Assembly (NCBI RefSeq): GCF_016862215.1
Contig: NZ_BOMN01000097.1
Location: 19,785 to 83,784 of the forward strand
From: Winogradskya humida
GTDB lineage: Bacteria > Actinomycetota > Actinomycetes > Mycobacteriales > Micromonosporaceae
DNA length: 64,000 nt
Reading direction: 5' to 3'
In this document: piece by piece, positions 1 through 8,381 of the stretch
How the letters are laid out: each line of letters opens with the position of its first letter
Position numbering within the stretch: the stretch's first letter is position 1
The notes under the pieces: generated by a model
Databases searched by the model: none
What the model saw: only the letters and a program-made list of their open reading frames with translations
What the model was told of the DNA's origin: nothing
Made by a program: the position numbers and the translations under genes

Positions 1-433
1 GCCCACCACCACGCCGCCCACCACCACGCCGCCTGCCACCACGCCGCCGGCCTCGGGGGTCAAGCTTGTCGGCGCGGGTGGGAAGTGCCTCGACGTCACG
101 GGCAGCTCCGCCGCGAACGGGACGCTGCCCCAGGTCTGGGACTGCTTCGGCGACGCGAACCAGCTCTGGCAGCACCCGGCGGACACCACGCTGCGCTCGC
201 TCGGCAAGTGCCTCGATGTGAAGGACAACCTGACAACTGACGGCGCGGCGGTCCAGATGTGGGACTGCTTCGGCGGCCCGAACCAGCAGTGGACGTACAC
301 CGCCGGCCACGACCTGGTGAACGTGGCGAGCGGTAAATGCCTCGATATCAAGGACGCCGCCACCACCAACGGTGCAAAACTGCAGATCTGGACGTGTACG
401 GGCGCGGCGAACCAGAAGTGGGCGGGCCTCTGA
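1..433 (+). CDS. Secreted protein, C-terminal ricin-type beta-trefoil lectin domain (5'-truncated)
   Basis: The gene enters from outside the window; only the last 143 codons are visible, in the frame starting at base 2. The first ~17 residues are a Pro/Thr linker encoded by a 15-bp tandem repeat (bases 2-46), typical of linkers joining a catalytic domain to a carbohydrate-binding module in secreted actinobacterial glycosidases. The rest is a ricin B-type beta-trefoil with the expected Q-x-W motifs in pairs (QVW/QLW, QMW/QQW, QIW/QKW) and three G-K-C-L-D repeats, one set per subdomain. It should bind sugar outside the cell. The catalytic domain is missing, so the enzyme class cannot be named. 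A strong terminator follows directly. Confidence 0.9.
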   Translation, partial: PTTTPPTTTPPATTPPASGVKLVGAGGKCLDVTGSSAANGTLPQVWDCFGDANQLWQHPADTTLRSLGKCLDVKDNLTTDGAAVQMWDCFGGPNQQWTYTAGHDLVNVASGKCLDIKDAATTNGAKLQIWTCTGAANQKWAGL

Positions 434-452
434 CGGTCCCCGCCGCACGACA

Positions 453-486
453 GCGCCCCCGGGTTCTCCCGGGGGCGCCCTTTTTT
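453..486 (+). terminator. Rho-independent terminator after the lectin gene
   Basis: Perfect 11-bp GC stem (GCGCCCCCGGG / CCCGGGGGCGC) with a TTCT loop, then CC and a run of six T. It starts 20 nt after the lectin stop codon. Confidence 0.92.
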
Positions 487-564
487 ACCAAAGTTTGTTC
501 ACCATCACCCGAATTCCCCTGGAGTACCTCAATATATGAATAGACACCTGCCGATAGGAGAGCC

Positions 565-618
565 ATGCCCCTGAAGCGAGCCCTGCCCCTCAAACGAGCC
601 CTGCCCCTCAAGCGCTTA
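565..618 (+). repeat. In-frame 18-bp tandem repeat (3 copies) in a signal peptide
   Basis: Three 18-bp units (565-582, 583-600, 601-618) encode the start of the signal peptide as M-P-L-K-R-A, L-P-L-K-R-A, L-P-L-K-R-L. The downstream paralogue at 2433 has only one M-P-L-K-R, so the expansion is specific to this copy. It triplicates the positively charged n-region. Confidence 0.9.
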
Positions 619-2337
619 CTGGCCGCGGCCGTCGCCGGGCTGTTCGGTGCGACCGCCCTCGCCGTCACCCCGGCCCATGCCGCGATCACCTCACCGGCGG
701 CCACGAACACCGCCACGACGGTCACCTACACGTTCGGCTACACCGGCGCTCCGGCCTTCCGCCGGGTCTATGTGGACGCCGACCGCAGCACCGCCACCGG
801 CTTCGCGACCGCCGGGGTCGGCGCCGACTTCCTGCTCGAGAACGGCACCCTCTACCGCAATTCCGGCAGCGGCTGGAGCTGGACCTCGGTCGCCACGGTC
901 ACCCACACCGCGGCGAACGGCACCGCCACCTGGACGGTCAACCGGTCGGACCTGGGCGAGACGGCGACCCCGGGCGACGCCGACCTGGTCTTCCAGATCG
1001 AGTCCCCGCTCGAGACCTCAGCGAAGATCACGCAGACCTACACCGGCGGCTCGGACGGCTCCGTGTCCTACGCCGCGAGCACCGAGGACATCACGAACCC
1101 GGAGCGCGGGCTCTACCACCACACCCAGGACTGCGACGCGGCCGACTTCAACCAGTCGACCCTGGCGGCGTACCGCGCGAACGATCACATCTCGCTGGTC
1201 ATGTGCATCTTCTACCTGGCCGCGTTCAAGAACTCCGCGATCAGTGCGGACGCTCTCGCGAAGTTCCAGCGCCAAGCGGACACCGTGCGGGCAGCCGGGC
1301 TCAAGATGATCGTCCGGTTCGCGTACACCACGAACACCGCCGGCGACGACGCCCCGCTGAGCCGGGTTCTCGCCCACATCGACCAGCTCAAGCCGCTCCT
1401 GCAGGCGAACAGCGACGTCATCCACGTGATGCAGGCGGGCTTCATCGGCGCCTGGGGCGAGTGGTACTACACGCAGAACTTCGGCAACGCCGGCGTCGTC
1501 TCCGCCACCGACAAGGCGAACCGCAAGGCCGTCGTCGACAAGCTGCTCAGCGCGCTGCCGGCCGACCGCATGGTCCAGCTCCGCACACCGGCATTCAAAC
1601 GCGACTTGTACGCGACGGAGCCCGTTTCCGCCGCGCAGGCGTACACCGGAACGCCGGTCGCCCGCCTCGGGCACCACAACGACTGCTTCCTGGCAAGCCC
1701 CGACGACTACGGCACGTTCGTCAACCCCGCCGTGGAATACCCGTACCTCGCCGCGGACACGAAGTACGTCGTCATGGGCGGCGAGACCTGCGGCGTGAAC
1801 TCCCCGCGCTCGGACTGCCCGACCGCGACGCAGGAGCTCGCGCTGTTCCACTACAACTACCTCAACACCGACTACAACCAGTCCGTCCTGAACACCTGGA
1901 CGGCCGGCGGGTGCATTACCACGGTCCGGCGCAGCCTCGGCTACCGCTTCGCCCTCACCACCGGGGTGTACCCGGCCACCGCCACCCGCAACGGCACCCT
2001 GGCGGTCCGGTTCACCGTCCGCAACGACGGCTGGTCGGCGCCCGCCAACCCGCGCAAGGCCGTGCTCGTGCTGCGCAACACCGGCACCGGGGCGCTCTAC
2101 CGGCTCCCGCTCGCCGCCGACCCGCGCCGCTGGGCGGCCGGCACGACCACCACGGTCAGTGAGTCGCCGTCGCTCACCGGCATCCCCGCGGGCAGCTACC
2201 GGTTGCTGCTCAGCCTGCCCGACCCGGCGACCGGCCTCGCGGCCCGCGCCGACTACGCGATCCAGCTCGCCAACACCGGCGTGTGGGAGGCCACGACCGG
2301 TTACAACGACCTGCTGCGTACCGTGACCATTGCTTGA
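565..2337 (+). CDS. Secreted DUF4874/DUF4832 protein with extra N-terminal beta domain
   Basis: 590 aa. An AGGAG ribosome site lies 3 nt before the ATG. Residues 1-~40 are a signal peptide with an expanded basic n-region ending at A-H-A. Residues ~41-165 are a Thr/Ser-rich beta-sandwich-like module absent from the next gene. Residues ~170-420 match DUF4874, with N-P-E-R-G-L-Y-H-H at its start and the block G-A-W-G-E-W-Y-Y-T; residues ~420-590 correspond to DUF4832 with an Ig-like tail. The fold of DUF4874 resembles glycoside hydrolases, and W-G-E-W could hold an acid residue, but no activity is established. An extracellular polysaccharide-directed role is inference. It is the first of a tandem paralogue pair and is followed by its own terminator. 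Confidence 0.85.
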   Translation: MPLKRALPLKRALPLKRLLAAAVAGLFGATALAVTPAHAAITSPAATNTATTVTYTFGYTGAPAFRRVYVDADRSTATGFATAGVGADFLLENGTLYRNSGSGWSWTSVATVTHTAANGTATWTVNRSDLGETATPGDADLVFQIESPLETSAKITQTYTGGSDGSVSYAASTEDITNPERGLYHHTQDCDAADFNQSTLAAYRANDHISLVMCIFYLAAFKNSAISADALAKFQRQADTVRAAGLKMIVRFAYTTNTAGDDAPLSRVLAHIDQLKPLLQANSDVIHVMQAGFIGAWGEWYYTQNFGNAGVVSATDKANRKAVVDKLLSALPADRMVQLRTPAFKRDLYATEPVSAAQAYTGTPVARLGHHNDCFLASPDDYGTFVNPAVEYPYLAADTKYVVMGGETCGVNSPRSDCPTATQELALFHYNYLNTDYNQSVLNTWTAGGCITTVRRSLGYRFALTTGVYPATATRNGTLAVRFTVRNDGWSAPANPRKAVLVLRNTGTGALYRLPLAADPRRWAAGTTTTVSESPSLTGIPAGSYRLLLSLPDPATGLAARADYAIQLANTGVWEATTGYNDLLRTVTIA

Positions 2338-2348
2338 GAAATGCTGAA

Positions 2349-2386
2349 GGGCGCTCGGGGCAGATTCCCCCGAGCGCCTTTCTTTT
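2349..2386 (+). terminator. Rho-independent terminator between the DUF4832 paralogues
   Basis: GG-CGCTCGGGG / CCCCGAGCG-CC stem around a CAGATT loop region, followed by TTTCTTTT, 11 nt after the stop. The two paralogues are therefore probably transcribed separately. Confidence 0.88.
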
Positions 2387-2432
2387 ATCGTGTTATGCGG
2401 CTTTTCATCGGAGTTTGTCCTAGCGTATTCTC

Positions 2433-3815
2433 ATGCCTCTGAAACGCATGCCGGCCGCGGCTCTCACCGGTCTGCTCTGTGCCACCATTGTCGGCGCGGC
2501 CCCGCCCTTCGCCACGAAGGCCCGCGCCGCGGACAACTCGGTTGCCTACAGCGCGGACGGCGCCGACATCGCCAATCCCGAGCGCGGTTTCTACCACTAC
2601 CCCGGAAACTGTGACTCGCACGACTTCGACCGTGATCGACTTCTGTCGTTCCGCAGAAAAGAGCACATCTCACTTGTGATGTGCATGTTCTATCTCACGC
2701 CGTACAAGCATTCCCCGATCAGCGACGCGGCCCTGAAGCAATTCCAGCAACAAGCCGATGTCGTACGCTCGGCGGGGCTCAAAATGGTCGTCCGGTTCGC
2801 CTACACCGCCGATATGGGCGGCGACGATGCCACATCGGACCGTATCCTCGCGCACATCGACCAGCTCGCACCCGTACTGCGCGCCAACGCCGACATCATC
2901 CACGTCCTGCAGGCGGGTTTCATCGGCGCCTGGGGCGAGTGGTACTACACGCAGAACTTCGGCAACCTCGGCCAGATCTCCCCGGCCGACTGGGCCAACC
3001 GCAAAGCCATCCTGGACAAGCTGCTCACGGTGCTACCGGCCGACCGCATGCTCCAGGTCCGCACCATGGCCTACAAGCAGACGTTGTACGACCCCGATCC
3101 CGTCTCGGACGCCGAGGCCTACTCCGGCACCATCCCCGCCCGCCTCGGCCACCACAACGACTGTTTCCTGGCCGCCGCCGACGACATGGGCACGTTCCGC
3201 AACCCGAACGCGGAGTACCCGTACCTCGAGGCGGACACCCGGTACGTCGCCATGGGCGGGGAAACCTGCGCCAAGAACTCCCCCCGCACGGACTGCCCGA
3301 CCGCGGTCCAGGAGCTGACCCAGTTCCACTACAACTTCCTCAACGAGGACTACCACCCGGACGTGCTCGCCAGCTGGTCCTCCGGCGGCTGCATCGACAC
3401 CATCCGCCGCAGCCTCGGCTACCGCTTCACCCTCGTCAGCGGCTCCTACCCGGACACCGCCGCCCCCGGCGGCACCCTGCCGATCACCTTCACCGTCCGC
3501 AACGACGGCTGGTCCGCCCCGGCCAACCCCCGCGACGCCGCCCTGGTCCTGCGCAACACCGAAACCGGCATCAACTACCTCCGCTTCCTCAGCACCGACC
3601 CCCGCCACTGGGCCCCCGGCACCACCACCACAGCCACCGAAACCGTGTCCCTGAACGGTCTCGCACCCGGCACGTACGACCTCCTTCTCGACCTGCCCGA
3701 CCCTGGCGCCCGCCTGGCCGGCCGCCCCGAGTACTCCATCCACCTCGCCAACGAGAACCTCTGGGAACCCAGCACCGGCTACAACAAACTCCGCCACAAG
3801 GTGACCATCAGCTGA
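2433..3815 (+). CDS. Secreted DUF4874/DUF4832 protein (second paralogue)
   Basis: 460 aa. Signal peptide of ~33 residues (M-P-L-K-R-M-P-A start, A-R-A cleavage site), then directly the DUF4874 core (N-P-E-R-G-F-Y-H-Y; the same G-A-W-G-E-W-Y-Y-T-Q-N-F-G-N block) and a DUF4832 C-terminus. It aligns with the preceding protein from that protein's residue ~150 to the end, with long identical stretches, so this is a tandem duplication in which only the upstream copy carries the extra N-terminal module. No Shine-Dalgarno is visible before the ATG; a TAGCGT/GTATTC stretch ~8 nt upstream could be a -10 box of a leaderless mRNA. Function unknown; an extracellular carbohydrate-related role is inference. 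Confidence 0.85.
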   Translation: MPLKRMPAAALTGLLCATIVGAAPPFATKARAADNSVAYSADGADIANPERGFYHYPGNCDSHDFDRDRLLSFRRKEHISLVMCMFYLTPYKHSPISDAALKQFQQQADVVRSAGLKMVVRFAYTADMGGDDATSDRILAHIDQLAPVLRANADIIHVLQAGFIGAWGEWYYTQNFGNLGQISPADWANRKAILDKLLTVLPADRMLQVRTMAYKQTLYDPDPVSDAEAYSGTIPARLGHHNDCFLAAADDMGTFRNPNAEYPYLEADTRYVAMGGETCAKNSPRTDCPTAVQELTQFHYNFLNEDYHPDVLASWSSGGCIDTIRRSLGYRFTLVSGSYPDTAAPGGTLPITFTVRNDGWSAPANPRDAALVLRNTETGINYLRFLSTDPRHWAPGTTTTATETVSLNGLAPGTYDLLLDLPDPGARLAGRPEYSIHLANENLWEPSTGYNKLRHKVTIS

Positions 3816-3834
3816 CCCACCACAACACCCGGCC

Positions 3835-3867
3835 CGGGCCGACGGCGCTCCCTACGCCGCCGGCCCG
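3835..3867 (+). terminator. Terminator-like hairpin after the second DUF4832 gene
   Basis: GGGCCGACGGCG pairs with CGCCGCCGGCCC (one mismatch) around a 7-nt loop, 20 nt after the stop codon. There is no T-tract, as is common for actinobacterial terminators. A set of CCCGTCAGT-like direct repeats follows at 3866-3900. Confidence 0.5.
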
Positions 3868-3949
3868 TCAGTAACCGCCCGTCAGTACCGCGCGTCAGTG
3901 GTGACCCGTCGGCGCTGGCCCGTCGGCAGCGGTTTGTGGCCGTCAACGG

Positions 3950-4360
3950 TCAGGGCTGCCGGCGGAGCAGCACTCGGATGGTCAGCCAGCACAGATGGGC
4001 GAAGCAGAACGCAGCGACGGCGTAACCCGTGAGCTGGCGCCACCGCACGTCGTCGGAGTTCGCGAAGATCAGCCCGATCACGACGCCCGCGATGTCGAGC
4101 CGGGCCGTGCGCCACGCGGCTCCCCCACGCCCGACCTGCCGGAACGGGTCCCGCCCGATCGCCACCCGCAGCGCGTCGGCGAACTGGACCCGGCTGAACT
4201 CGTTGCGGCCACCGGCTTCCACGGTCTCGTCGAGGATCGGCCGGACGATCTCCAGCTCCTCGGCGGACAGCCGCGCGACGTGCGGGCGCGGCCCGGCATG
4301 GATCGTGACGACAAAGCCCTTGCCGCGCGGTACGGCTTCCCAGGTATCGATGACAACCAT
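3950..4360 (-). CDS. Small two-helix membrane protein, unknown function
   Basis: 136 aa from the ATG at 4360 (M-V-V-I-D-T). The reading frame is open further upstream, but that part overlaps the divergent Pr6Pr gene and has an unnatural composition, so I trimmed it. The N-terminal ~85 residues are soluble and charged; two hydrophobic segments follow (around A-G-V-V-I-G-L-I-F and A-V-A-A-F-C-F-A-H-L), ending in a basic R-V-L-L-R-R tail. No Shine-Dalgarno precedes the ATG, so it may be leaderless. It is divergent from the gene at 4457 with a ~96-bp shared upstream region. I do not recognise a family. Confidence 0.6.
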   Translation of the reverse strand: MVVIDTWEAVPRGKGFVVTIHAGPRPHVARLSAEELEIVRPILDETVEAGGRNEFSRVQFADALRVAIGRDPFRQVGRGGAAWRTARLDIAGVVIGLIFANSDDVRWRQLTGYAVAAFCFAHLCWLTIRVLLRRQP

Positions 4361-4456
4361 CGTAGGGGTGCCGCGCGCCCGCCGCGAGACTCCCGCATAA
4401 TCCAGAGAATCGATCAAGCCCCCTTGAGCATGACCCGCCGGAAGGACCCTCCCCCG

Positions 4457-5326
4457 ATGACCGTCCTGTCCCGTCCCGAGCTGTGGTGGCGGGTGGCGAT
4501 CGTCGCCTGCGGCTACACCGGCTTCCAGATGGACCAGCACCGGTTCGCCTACTACACGAACCAGAGCAACCTGATCGTCCTCGGCTACTTCGGCGCCACG
4601 ATCTACTGGATGCTGAAACGCGGCACCACCGCTCCGGCCGCACCCCGGCTCCGCGGCCCGGTCACGCTCTGGATCGTGATCACGTGCCTGATCTCGCATT
4701 TCGTGCTCAACCACGGCGCCAACCCGCTACCCGGCCTCACCCACGGCGACCCAGCGACCGAACTCACCAACCGCTCGCTCTTCCTGATGCACTACGCGGT
4801 GCCGATCATGGTCCTGCTCGACTGGCTCCTCTTCGGCCCCCGCCGGGCATCACCCTGGCGAGACCTCCCGCTCTGGCTCATCTACCCGTTCGTGTACGGC
4901 ATCACGTCCATCTTCCGAGCCATCCTCTTCCCCGAGGTCCCGGACCGCTACCCGTACTTCTTCTTCAGCCCCGAGGGCAAGGGCTACCTGGGCGTAGCGC
5001 TCTGGATGGTCGCCCTCCTGGCCCTCTTCGCCCTCCTCGGCGCAGCCCTCCTGACCCTCGACCGCCTCCTCGCCGCCCTCCCCCGCAGAACCGCCCCTGC
5101 GCCCCCAGCCACCGCGAGCCAAACCGCCACCGCAGGCCAAGCCCGCGCACCACGCCAAGCAGGCCCAGCCGACGGCCGGGCCAGCCACCCGAGCGACGAC
5201 TCAGGGAAGCCCGGGCTGGTTACAGGGCCGGGAATCGCAGGACCGGAAATCACAGGGCCAGGAATCACAGGGCCAGGAATCACAGGGCCACGAAGCGGTA
5301 GCCCTTCGCCGACAGCGCGGGGATGA
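4457..5326 (+). CDS. Pr6Pr family integral membrane protein
   Basis: 289 aa. The ATG at 4457 has GGAAGGA 10 nt upstream; an in-frame ATG at 4430 lacks a ribosome site. Six or so hydrophobic segments, with the block Y-Y-T-N-Q-S-N-L-I near the start, H-Y-A-V-P-I-M in the middle and Y-P-F-V-Y-G-I-T-S-I-F-R in the second half, match the Pr6Pr membrane family (six helices, with conserved Tyr/Asn and His). Biochemical role unknown. The last ~75 residues are a low-complexity Ala/Pro/Gly tail ending in G-P-G-I-T repeats made by a 15-bp tandem array, and this tail runs 47 bp into the convergent deacetylase gene. Confidence 0.8.
   Translation: MTVLSRPELWWRVAIVACGYTGFQMDQHRFAYYTNQSNLIVLGYFGATIYWMLKRGTTAPAAPRLRGPVTLWIVITCLISHFVLNHGANPLPGLTHGDPATELTNRSLFLMHYAVPIMVLLDWLLFGPRRASPWRDLPLWLIYPFVYGITSIFRAILFPEVPDRYPYFFFSPEGKGYLGVALWMVALLALFALLGAALLTLDRLLAALPRRTAPAPPATASQTATAGQARAPRQAGPADGRASHPSDDSGKPGLVTGPGIAGPEITGPGITGPGITGPRSGSPSPTARG
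5222..5296. repeat. 15-bp tandem repeat across a convergent gene overlap
   Basis: Five units of ACAGGGCCAGGAATC type (5222, 5237, 5252, 5267, 5282), the third and fourth identical. They encode the G-P-G-I-T tail of the Pr6Pr protein on the plus strand, and the stop codon of the deacetylase (5280-5282, minus strand) lies inside the array. Confidence 0.9.
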
Positions 5327-6137
5327 CCTTCTTCAGCGCTGTGTAGGTCTGGGAGCGATCGCCGCCGCCGTCGTGGCAGAGCATGATCTGCCCGGGGCGG
5401 GCGGCCATCAGGCGGTGCTCGATGGCGGGGGCGCCGGGGCGGGACCAGTCGCGGGGGTCGGTGCTCCAGTCGACCGGGAGCAGGCCCGCGCGGGCGGCTT
5501 CGCGGAGGACCGTCGGGGACCAGTCGCCGCCGGGGGAACGGAACAGCTTCGGGGCGTACCCCGTGGTCTTCTGGATTTTGGCCTGGGCCCTGGCGATCTC
5601 CTTGGCCACCTGCGGGCCGGACTTGCCGGCGAGCTTGGTCGGGTGGCTCCAGGTGTGGTTGGCGAGCTGATGACCGGCGCCGACGACCGTCTTGGCGATC
5701 TGCTCGTGGCCGAGCACCTGGTTGCCGATCATGCAGAACAGGGCCGGCACGTGGTATTTGTCGAGCAGGTGCAGGATCTTCGGGGTCCAGATCGGGTGCG
5801 GCCCGTCGTCGATGGTCAGCGCCACGGCGTCGGTGGGGAACGGCGGCGCCGAGGACATCCGGCGGTAGTCCGCCAGCGTGAAGATCGGCTTCTTCTGCGT
5901 CGGCAGCCCCCGCGGCTTGGCCGGGGCGCTCTCCTTGGGCGGGGTGCGCGGCTTTGTCGTCGCCCGCGGCGTGTGCTCGGGTCTCGCCGCCGACACGGAC
6001 CCAGCCGTCGCCGCCCCGCCGAGCACGAGCAGCCCGGCAGCTCCCGGCACAGCGGTCAGCAACCGCCGCCTTGTCACGGTGCCCTCGCCGACCTCGTCAC
6101 GAAGCCGATCGAGGCCGCCGCTGAGCCTCTCCAGCAC
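5280..6137 (-). CDS. Secreted polysaccharide deacetylase (NodB homology, CE4)
   Basis: Hydrolyses N- or O-acetyl groups from an envelope or extracellular polysaccharide. All five CE4 motifs are visible: T-I-D-D-G-P (catalytic and metal Asp), N-H-T-W-S-H-P (metal His pair), R-S-P-G-G-D-W-S-P, the D-W-S-T-D-P-R-D-W block, and L-C-H-D-G-G (catalytic His). A T-R-R-R-L-L motif followed by a hydrophobic stretch suggests Tat export, and a Pro/Lys/Thr-rich linker (~50 residues) precedes the domain. I start at the GTG 6137, which has GGAGG 8 nt upstream; the ATG at 6179 has no ribosome site. Monocistronic. Confidence 0.9.
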   Translation of the reverse strand: MLERLSGGLDRLRDEVGEGTVTRRRLLTAVPGAAGLLVLGGAATAGSVSAARPEHTPRATTKPRTPPKESAPAKPRGLPTQKKPIFTLADYRRMSSAPPFPTDAVALTIDDGPHPIWTPKILHLLDKYHVPALFCMIGNQVLGHEQIAKTVVGAGHQLANHTWSHPTKLAGKSGPQVAKEIARAQAKIQKTTGYAPKLFRSPGGDWSPTVLREAARAGLLPVDWSTDPRDWSRPGAPAIEHRLMAARPGQIMLCHDGGGDRSQTYTALKKVIPALSAKGYRFVAL

Positions 6138-6286
6138 CAGCGACACCTCCACTGAACACGATCCACACGGATCGACCATCGCCGACCGCCGGGAACGCTA
6201 GCAGTATGCGTCAAACCGGTTCCAGCTGACACATGTACGTCGATATATGCCCCAACCCGGAGAGTGCGACACCTGACACGGCGCGT

Positions 6287-6376
6287 ACGCAGGACACGGC
6301 GCCTACGCAGGACACAGGGCGTACGCAGGACACGGCGCCTACGCAGGACACAGGGCCTACGCAGGACACGGCTCTT
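6287..6376 (+). repeat. 18-bp intergenic tandem repeat (5 copies)
   Basis: Five 18-bp units starting with ACGCAGGACAC at 6287, 6305, 6323, 6341 and 6359, alternating GGCGCCT- and AGGGCGT/AGGGCCT-type ends. They lie between the deacetylase and HNH genes. The rest of 6138-6440 shows no recognisable gene; a short open frame through the array (repeats of T-Q-D-T) looks fortuitous. Confidence 0.88.
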
Positions 6377-6440
6377 TGTGGACGGTCGTCACGAGGTGGA
6401 CACCGGCCGGCCGATCCTGGGTGGCGTGGGACAGGGGTTG

Positions 6441-7727
6441 CTATTGGCGGAGGTGGTAGAGGTTTCGCCGGGGTCGCTGGGTGGGGTCGATGGTGGGCGG
6501 GGGGATGAAGCAGGGATGCCGGTCAGGCCCGATACGGATCTTCCACCCGGTCGCCGGATCGTGGACGATGCTGTGGTGGCGCCTGCACAAGAGCACCAGA
6601 TTGGCCAGGTCAGTGCGGCCACCGGCGGTCCACGGCCGAATATGGTGGGCATCCGTCCACCGGGACGGCAGTTCACAGTCCGGGAAGGCGCAACCGCCAT
6701 CTCGGACATGCAGCGCCCGCCGCAACGACCCCGTCGCGCGACGACGACGGCGGCCGACGTTGAGGACCTGCCCTTTCCCGTCCAGCACAACCGGCAGAAT
6801 CCGGGCATCGCACGCCAGCCGCCGCACCACGTCCGCGGACACACGCATACCGGTGTCGGTCGTGCCGATGCCCAACGCCTGGGTGAGCGGATCATAGGCG
6901 ACCGTTACCGAGAGCTGGGGCGGCTCACCACCGTCGGCGGGAAGCTCCCCCGAACGTAACGCCAACCGGCACACCTCGAGCAACGCATCCACACGACGCT
7001 GCGCAGAACTCCGCTTGTCACCGATAACGGGCCGGCACAACGGATGCAACGCCGCCTGCACCGTCGCCGCGTCCTCGACACCAAGTACCCCGGATAAATA
7101 CACCAGGCCATCAATCGGCACCGACAGGGTGAGGCCACGCTTACGGTCAGCACGGGCCTCCTGACGCGCCAGCAACGCCCGCTCGGCACGATCAGCCACC
7201 TGCGGAGCCACATAGGTCAGGATCCGCTCGCCGGCACGACGCAACTGATTGACCGGCAATCGCCCCGTCATACCGATCAACGTCGTCTCCGCGTCCTGCA
7301 CGATCTGCCCGGCACCCGAGACCCCACAACCACCCGCACCGGCAAGATCAGCAGGGATCGCGTCAACGGTCTGGGCAATCACCACGGCCTGGCGCAGGTC
7401 GGCATCACCATCCAGCACCGCCTGCGCAACCGCCGGATGATCCAGGACAACAGCGTCCGCGGCCAGCTCCCGAGCCGGCCCCCGGTCCAGAACCAGCACC
7501 GCCCGCAACCACTCCACCGTCGAGCGATACCCCTGAGCAGCCGGAAGCCCCCGGGCATCACCCTGACGAGCCAGCCGCGCCTGCACGAACCGGGCAACCT
7601 GCTCCAGCCAGCGGGCCGCCCGCAACGACTCCGTCAACTCCGTATCCGACAACTGCCACAACGGAGCCACCGCGACACCCGCCGCGGCCACTCCCAACTG
7701 CTGCACCTCCGCCAACACAAGAGCCAT
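6441..7727 (-). CDS. HNH endonuclease with DUF222 (13E12 repeat family)
   Basis: 428 aa from the ATG at 7727. Residues ~1-330 are the helical DUF222 region typical of the actinobacterial 13E12 family; the C-terminus holds the HNH nuclease: R-D-G-G-C-A-F-P-D-C, D-A-H-H-I-R-P-W, the N in D-L-A-N-L, and L-L-C-R-R-H-H. It should bind metal and cut DNA; the family is often mobile or repeated, and some members in M. tuberculosis are DNA-damage inducible. A LexA-like SOS box ends 2 nt before this ATG. Translation might instead begin at the TTG at 7697, which is preceded by GGAGG. No inverted repeats or transposase lie beside it. Confidence 0.88.
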   Translation of the reverse strand: MALVLAEVQQLGVAAAGVAVAPLWQLSDTELTESLRAARWLEQVARFVQARLARQGDARGLPAAQGYRSTVEWLRAVLVLDRGPARELAADAVVLDHPAVAQAVLDGDADLRQAVVIAQTVDAIPADLAGAGGCGVSGAGQIVQDAETTLIGMTGRLPVNQLRRAGERILTYVAPQVADRAERALLARQEARADRKRGLTLSVPIDGLVYLSGVLGVEDAATVQAALHPLCRPVIGDKRSSAQRRVDALLEVCRLALRSGELPADGGEPPQLSVTVAYDPLTQALGIGTTDTGMRVSADVVRRLACDARILPVVLDGKGQVLNVGRRRRRATGSLRRALHVRDGGCAFPDCELPSRWTDAHHIRPWTAGGRTDLANLVLLCRRHHSIVHDPATGWKIRIGPDRHPCFIPPPTIDPTQRPRRNLYHLRQ

Positions 7728-7729
7728 AT

Positions 7730-7745
7730 TAGTACTGGTGTTCGA
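7730..7745 (-). promoter_or_regulatory. LexA-type SOS box upstream of the HNH gene
   Basis: On the minus strand the sequence is TCGAACACCAGTACTA, which matches 10 of 12 defined positions of the mycobacterial/actinobacterial SOS box TCGAAC-N4-GTTCGA. It directly abuts the start region of the HNH gene, so LexA bound here would block transcription. Confidence 0.65.
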
Positions 7746-7785
7746 ATCGATGGCCAGGATGTGGCAGGGGTTACGCGCAGAGAAA

Positions 7786-8324
7786 TCAGGGCTTGTGCTC
7801 GACCAGGGTGGCGAGGGAGGCGACGAGGCCGGTGTCGCGGTCGCTGACCATTTCCCAGGCGCGGGCAACGCCGACCAGGATCGAGGTGCAGAGCGCGTAG
7901 CCGATGAGGTGCATGGCGATCTCGGGGTTGATGCCGGCGATGACGAGGCCGCCGCAGATCAGTTCGGCGCCGAAGATGCTGAGCAGCAGGACGATGAGGC
8001 CGGCTTGGCGCAGGCGGGCGCGGGTGGCGGCGACGCTGGCCAGGACCGTGCGGATGCTGGCCGCGGTGAAGAGGATGCCGACGACTCCCATGGAGGCCGC
8101 CGGGTAACCGAGGTTGGTTTCGGGGACGAGGCCGAAGAGCGAGACCACCAGGGTGTTGGTGAAGGCGATGAGGGCGGCGCTCGCGCGTACCTGTCGAATG
8201 ACTGGATTGTCGAGTTGGGGCTGTTGTGCGGGGTCAGTGACAGTGCCACGAACAGGAGGCCGGTCAGCGCGCCCGCCGCGCCGGCCATCGCCACGAAGAA
8301 GTCCCTGTATTCACCAGTCACCAT
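7786..8324 (-). pseudogene. Frameshifted gene for a ~180-aa four-helix membrane protein
   Basis: Two frames together make one membrane protein. Translation from the ATG at 8324 gives M-V-T-G-E-Y-R-D-F-F and a first helix (A-L-T-G-L-L-F-V-A-L-S-L), then at T-P-H-N-S-P the frame loses sense. The next frame continues naturally as Q-L-D-N-P-V-I-R-Q-V-R-A-S-A-A-L-I-A-F-T-N-T and on through three more hydrophobic segments to the stop at 7786. One missing base in the C4 run (plus-strand GGGG, 8217-8220) explains everything. It is either a recent pseudogene or a sequencing error. Function unknown. Confidence 0.8.
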
Positions 8325-8381
8325 GGTGATCACTGTAGGGGGCACCGCCCGGCGGGAGGCGCTCCCGCCGGGCAATGACGG

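Noticed and set aside
6233..6508. 91-codon plus-strand frame with T-Q-D-T-A repeats
   Set aside because: Produced by the 18-bp repeat array; no ribosome site, and its end runs antisense into the HNH gene.
6441..7727. HNH/13E12 gene as part of an insertion element
   Set aside because: No terminal inverted repeats, target duplication or recombinase are visible nearby.
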